Positions 6,424-6,492 of a stretch of 6,492 nucleotides of DNA are shown piece by piece. Under the pieces are notes generated by a model. The model saw only the letters and a program-made list of their open reading frames with translations. It had not been told where the DNA came from and did not search any database. The position numbers were made by a program, and so were the translations under genes. Source of the stretch: Solirubrobacterales bacterium (GTDB lineage Bacteria > Actinomycetota > Thermoleophilia > Solirubrobacterales > Solirubrobacteraceae); contig JAPLCH010000197.1 of NCBI GenBank assembly GCA_026392325.1, forward strand, positions 1 through 6,492, given 5' to 3'. Positions within the stretch are counted from its first letter, which is position 1, and the number at the start of each line of letters is the position of its first letter.

Positions 6424-6492
6424 GGTCTATGTGATGGTAGTCGTGATGGCGGGCAGCTGGCGAATCGGATCACACATGGGGGTGATGTGAGG
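6424..6492 (-). other. Region upstream of surE, with a possible tail of an upstream gene
   Basis: On the minus strand the frame from the window edge is open down to TAG at 6429-6427, just three bases before the surE GTG. It could be the C-terminus of an upstream operon gene that runs off the window (last residues MCDPIRQLPAITTTIT), and such a gap would suit translational coupling. Alternatively the region is a promoter: TACCAT (6439-6434 on the minus strand) fits TAnnnT, but it lacks a -35 and would leave only a few bases of leader. I do not recognise the peptide. About 21 codons are too few to decide. Confidence 0.25.

Noticed and set aside
5823..6490. Open frames 5823-6251 (minus) and 6044-6490 (plus) within surE
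   Set aside because: They overlap the conserved SurE metal-binding region in other frames and have Ser/Arg/Pro-rich, motif-free products.
1..6492. Search for mobile elements, CRISPR, toxin-antitoxin pairs, tRNA or a novel system
   Set aside because: No transposase, terminal inverted repeats, repeat-spacer pattern or cloverleaf was seen, and almost all of the window is covered by five recognisable gene families.

Overview
The window holds five protein-coding genes, closely packed, from what looks like a chromosomal segment of a high-GC bacterium (about 60% GC by eye). GTG starts, very short intergenic gaps and few Shine-Dalgarno sites fit Actinomycetota. The LigA and patatin proteins resemble sequences I recall from Thermoleophilia (Solirubrobacterales), so I favour that lineage with moderate confidence. 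This is recollection, not a search.

Layout from left to right. (1) A patatin-like phospholipase runs leftwards from 631 and off the window's left edge; its C-terminal half is missing. (2) Divergent from it is a rightward, exported PBP4-type (peptidase S13) D-Ala-D-Ala carboxypeptidase ending at 1910. Its open frame reaches far back into the patatin gene, but the real start is probably GTG 717. (3) After a 119-bp gap, a rightward EthA-like Baeyer-Villiger flavin monooxygenase (2030-3541) has the clearest ribosome binding site in the window. (4) and (5) On the minus strand, surE (5605-6423) is followed by ligA (3515-5608), with a 4-bp GTGA stop/start overlap, so the two are very likely one operon. 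ligA ends inside the last codons of the monooxygenase gene, giving a 27-bp tail-to-tail overlap.

Functionally, the left pair acts on the envelope (lipid acyl hydrolysis, peptidoglycan remodelling). The monooxygenase is a stand-alone NADPH/FAD oxidase of ketones or thio-compounds. The right pair serves nucleotide and DNA metabolism: SurE dephosphorylates nucleoside monophosphates, and LigA seals nicks using NAD+, releasing AMP and NMN.

I see no mobile element, CRISPR array, tRNA or rRNA, and no convincing new defence or biosynthetic system. The points worth a second look are the divergent start region at 629-717 (overlapping start codons, possible leaderless mRNAs, a spaced direct repeat), an insertion in LigA, the surE-ligA coupling, a compact PBP4 and the convergent gene overlap.
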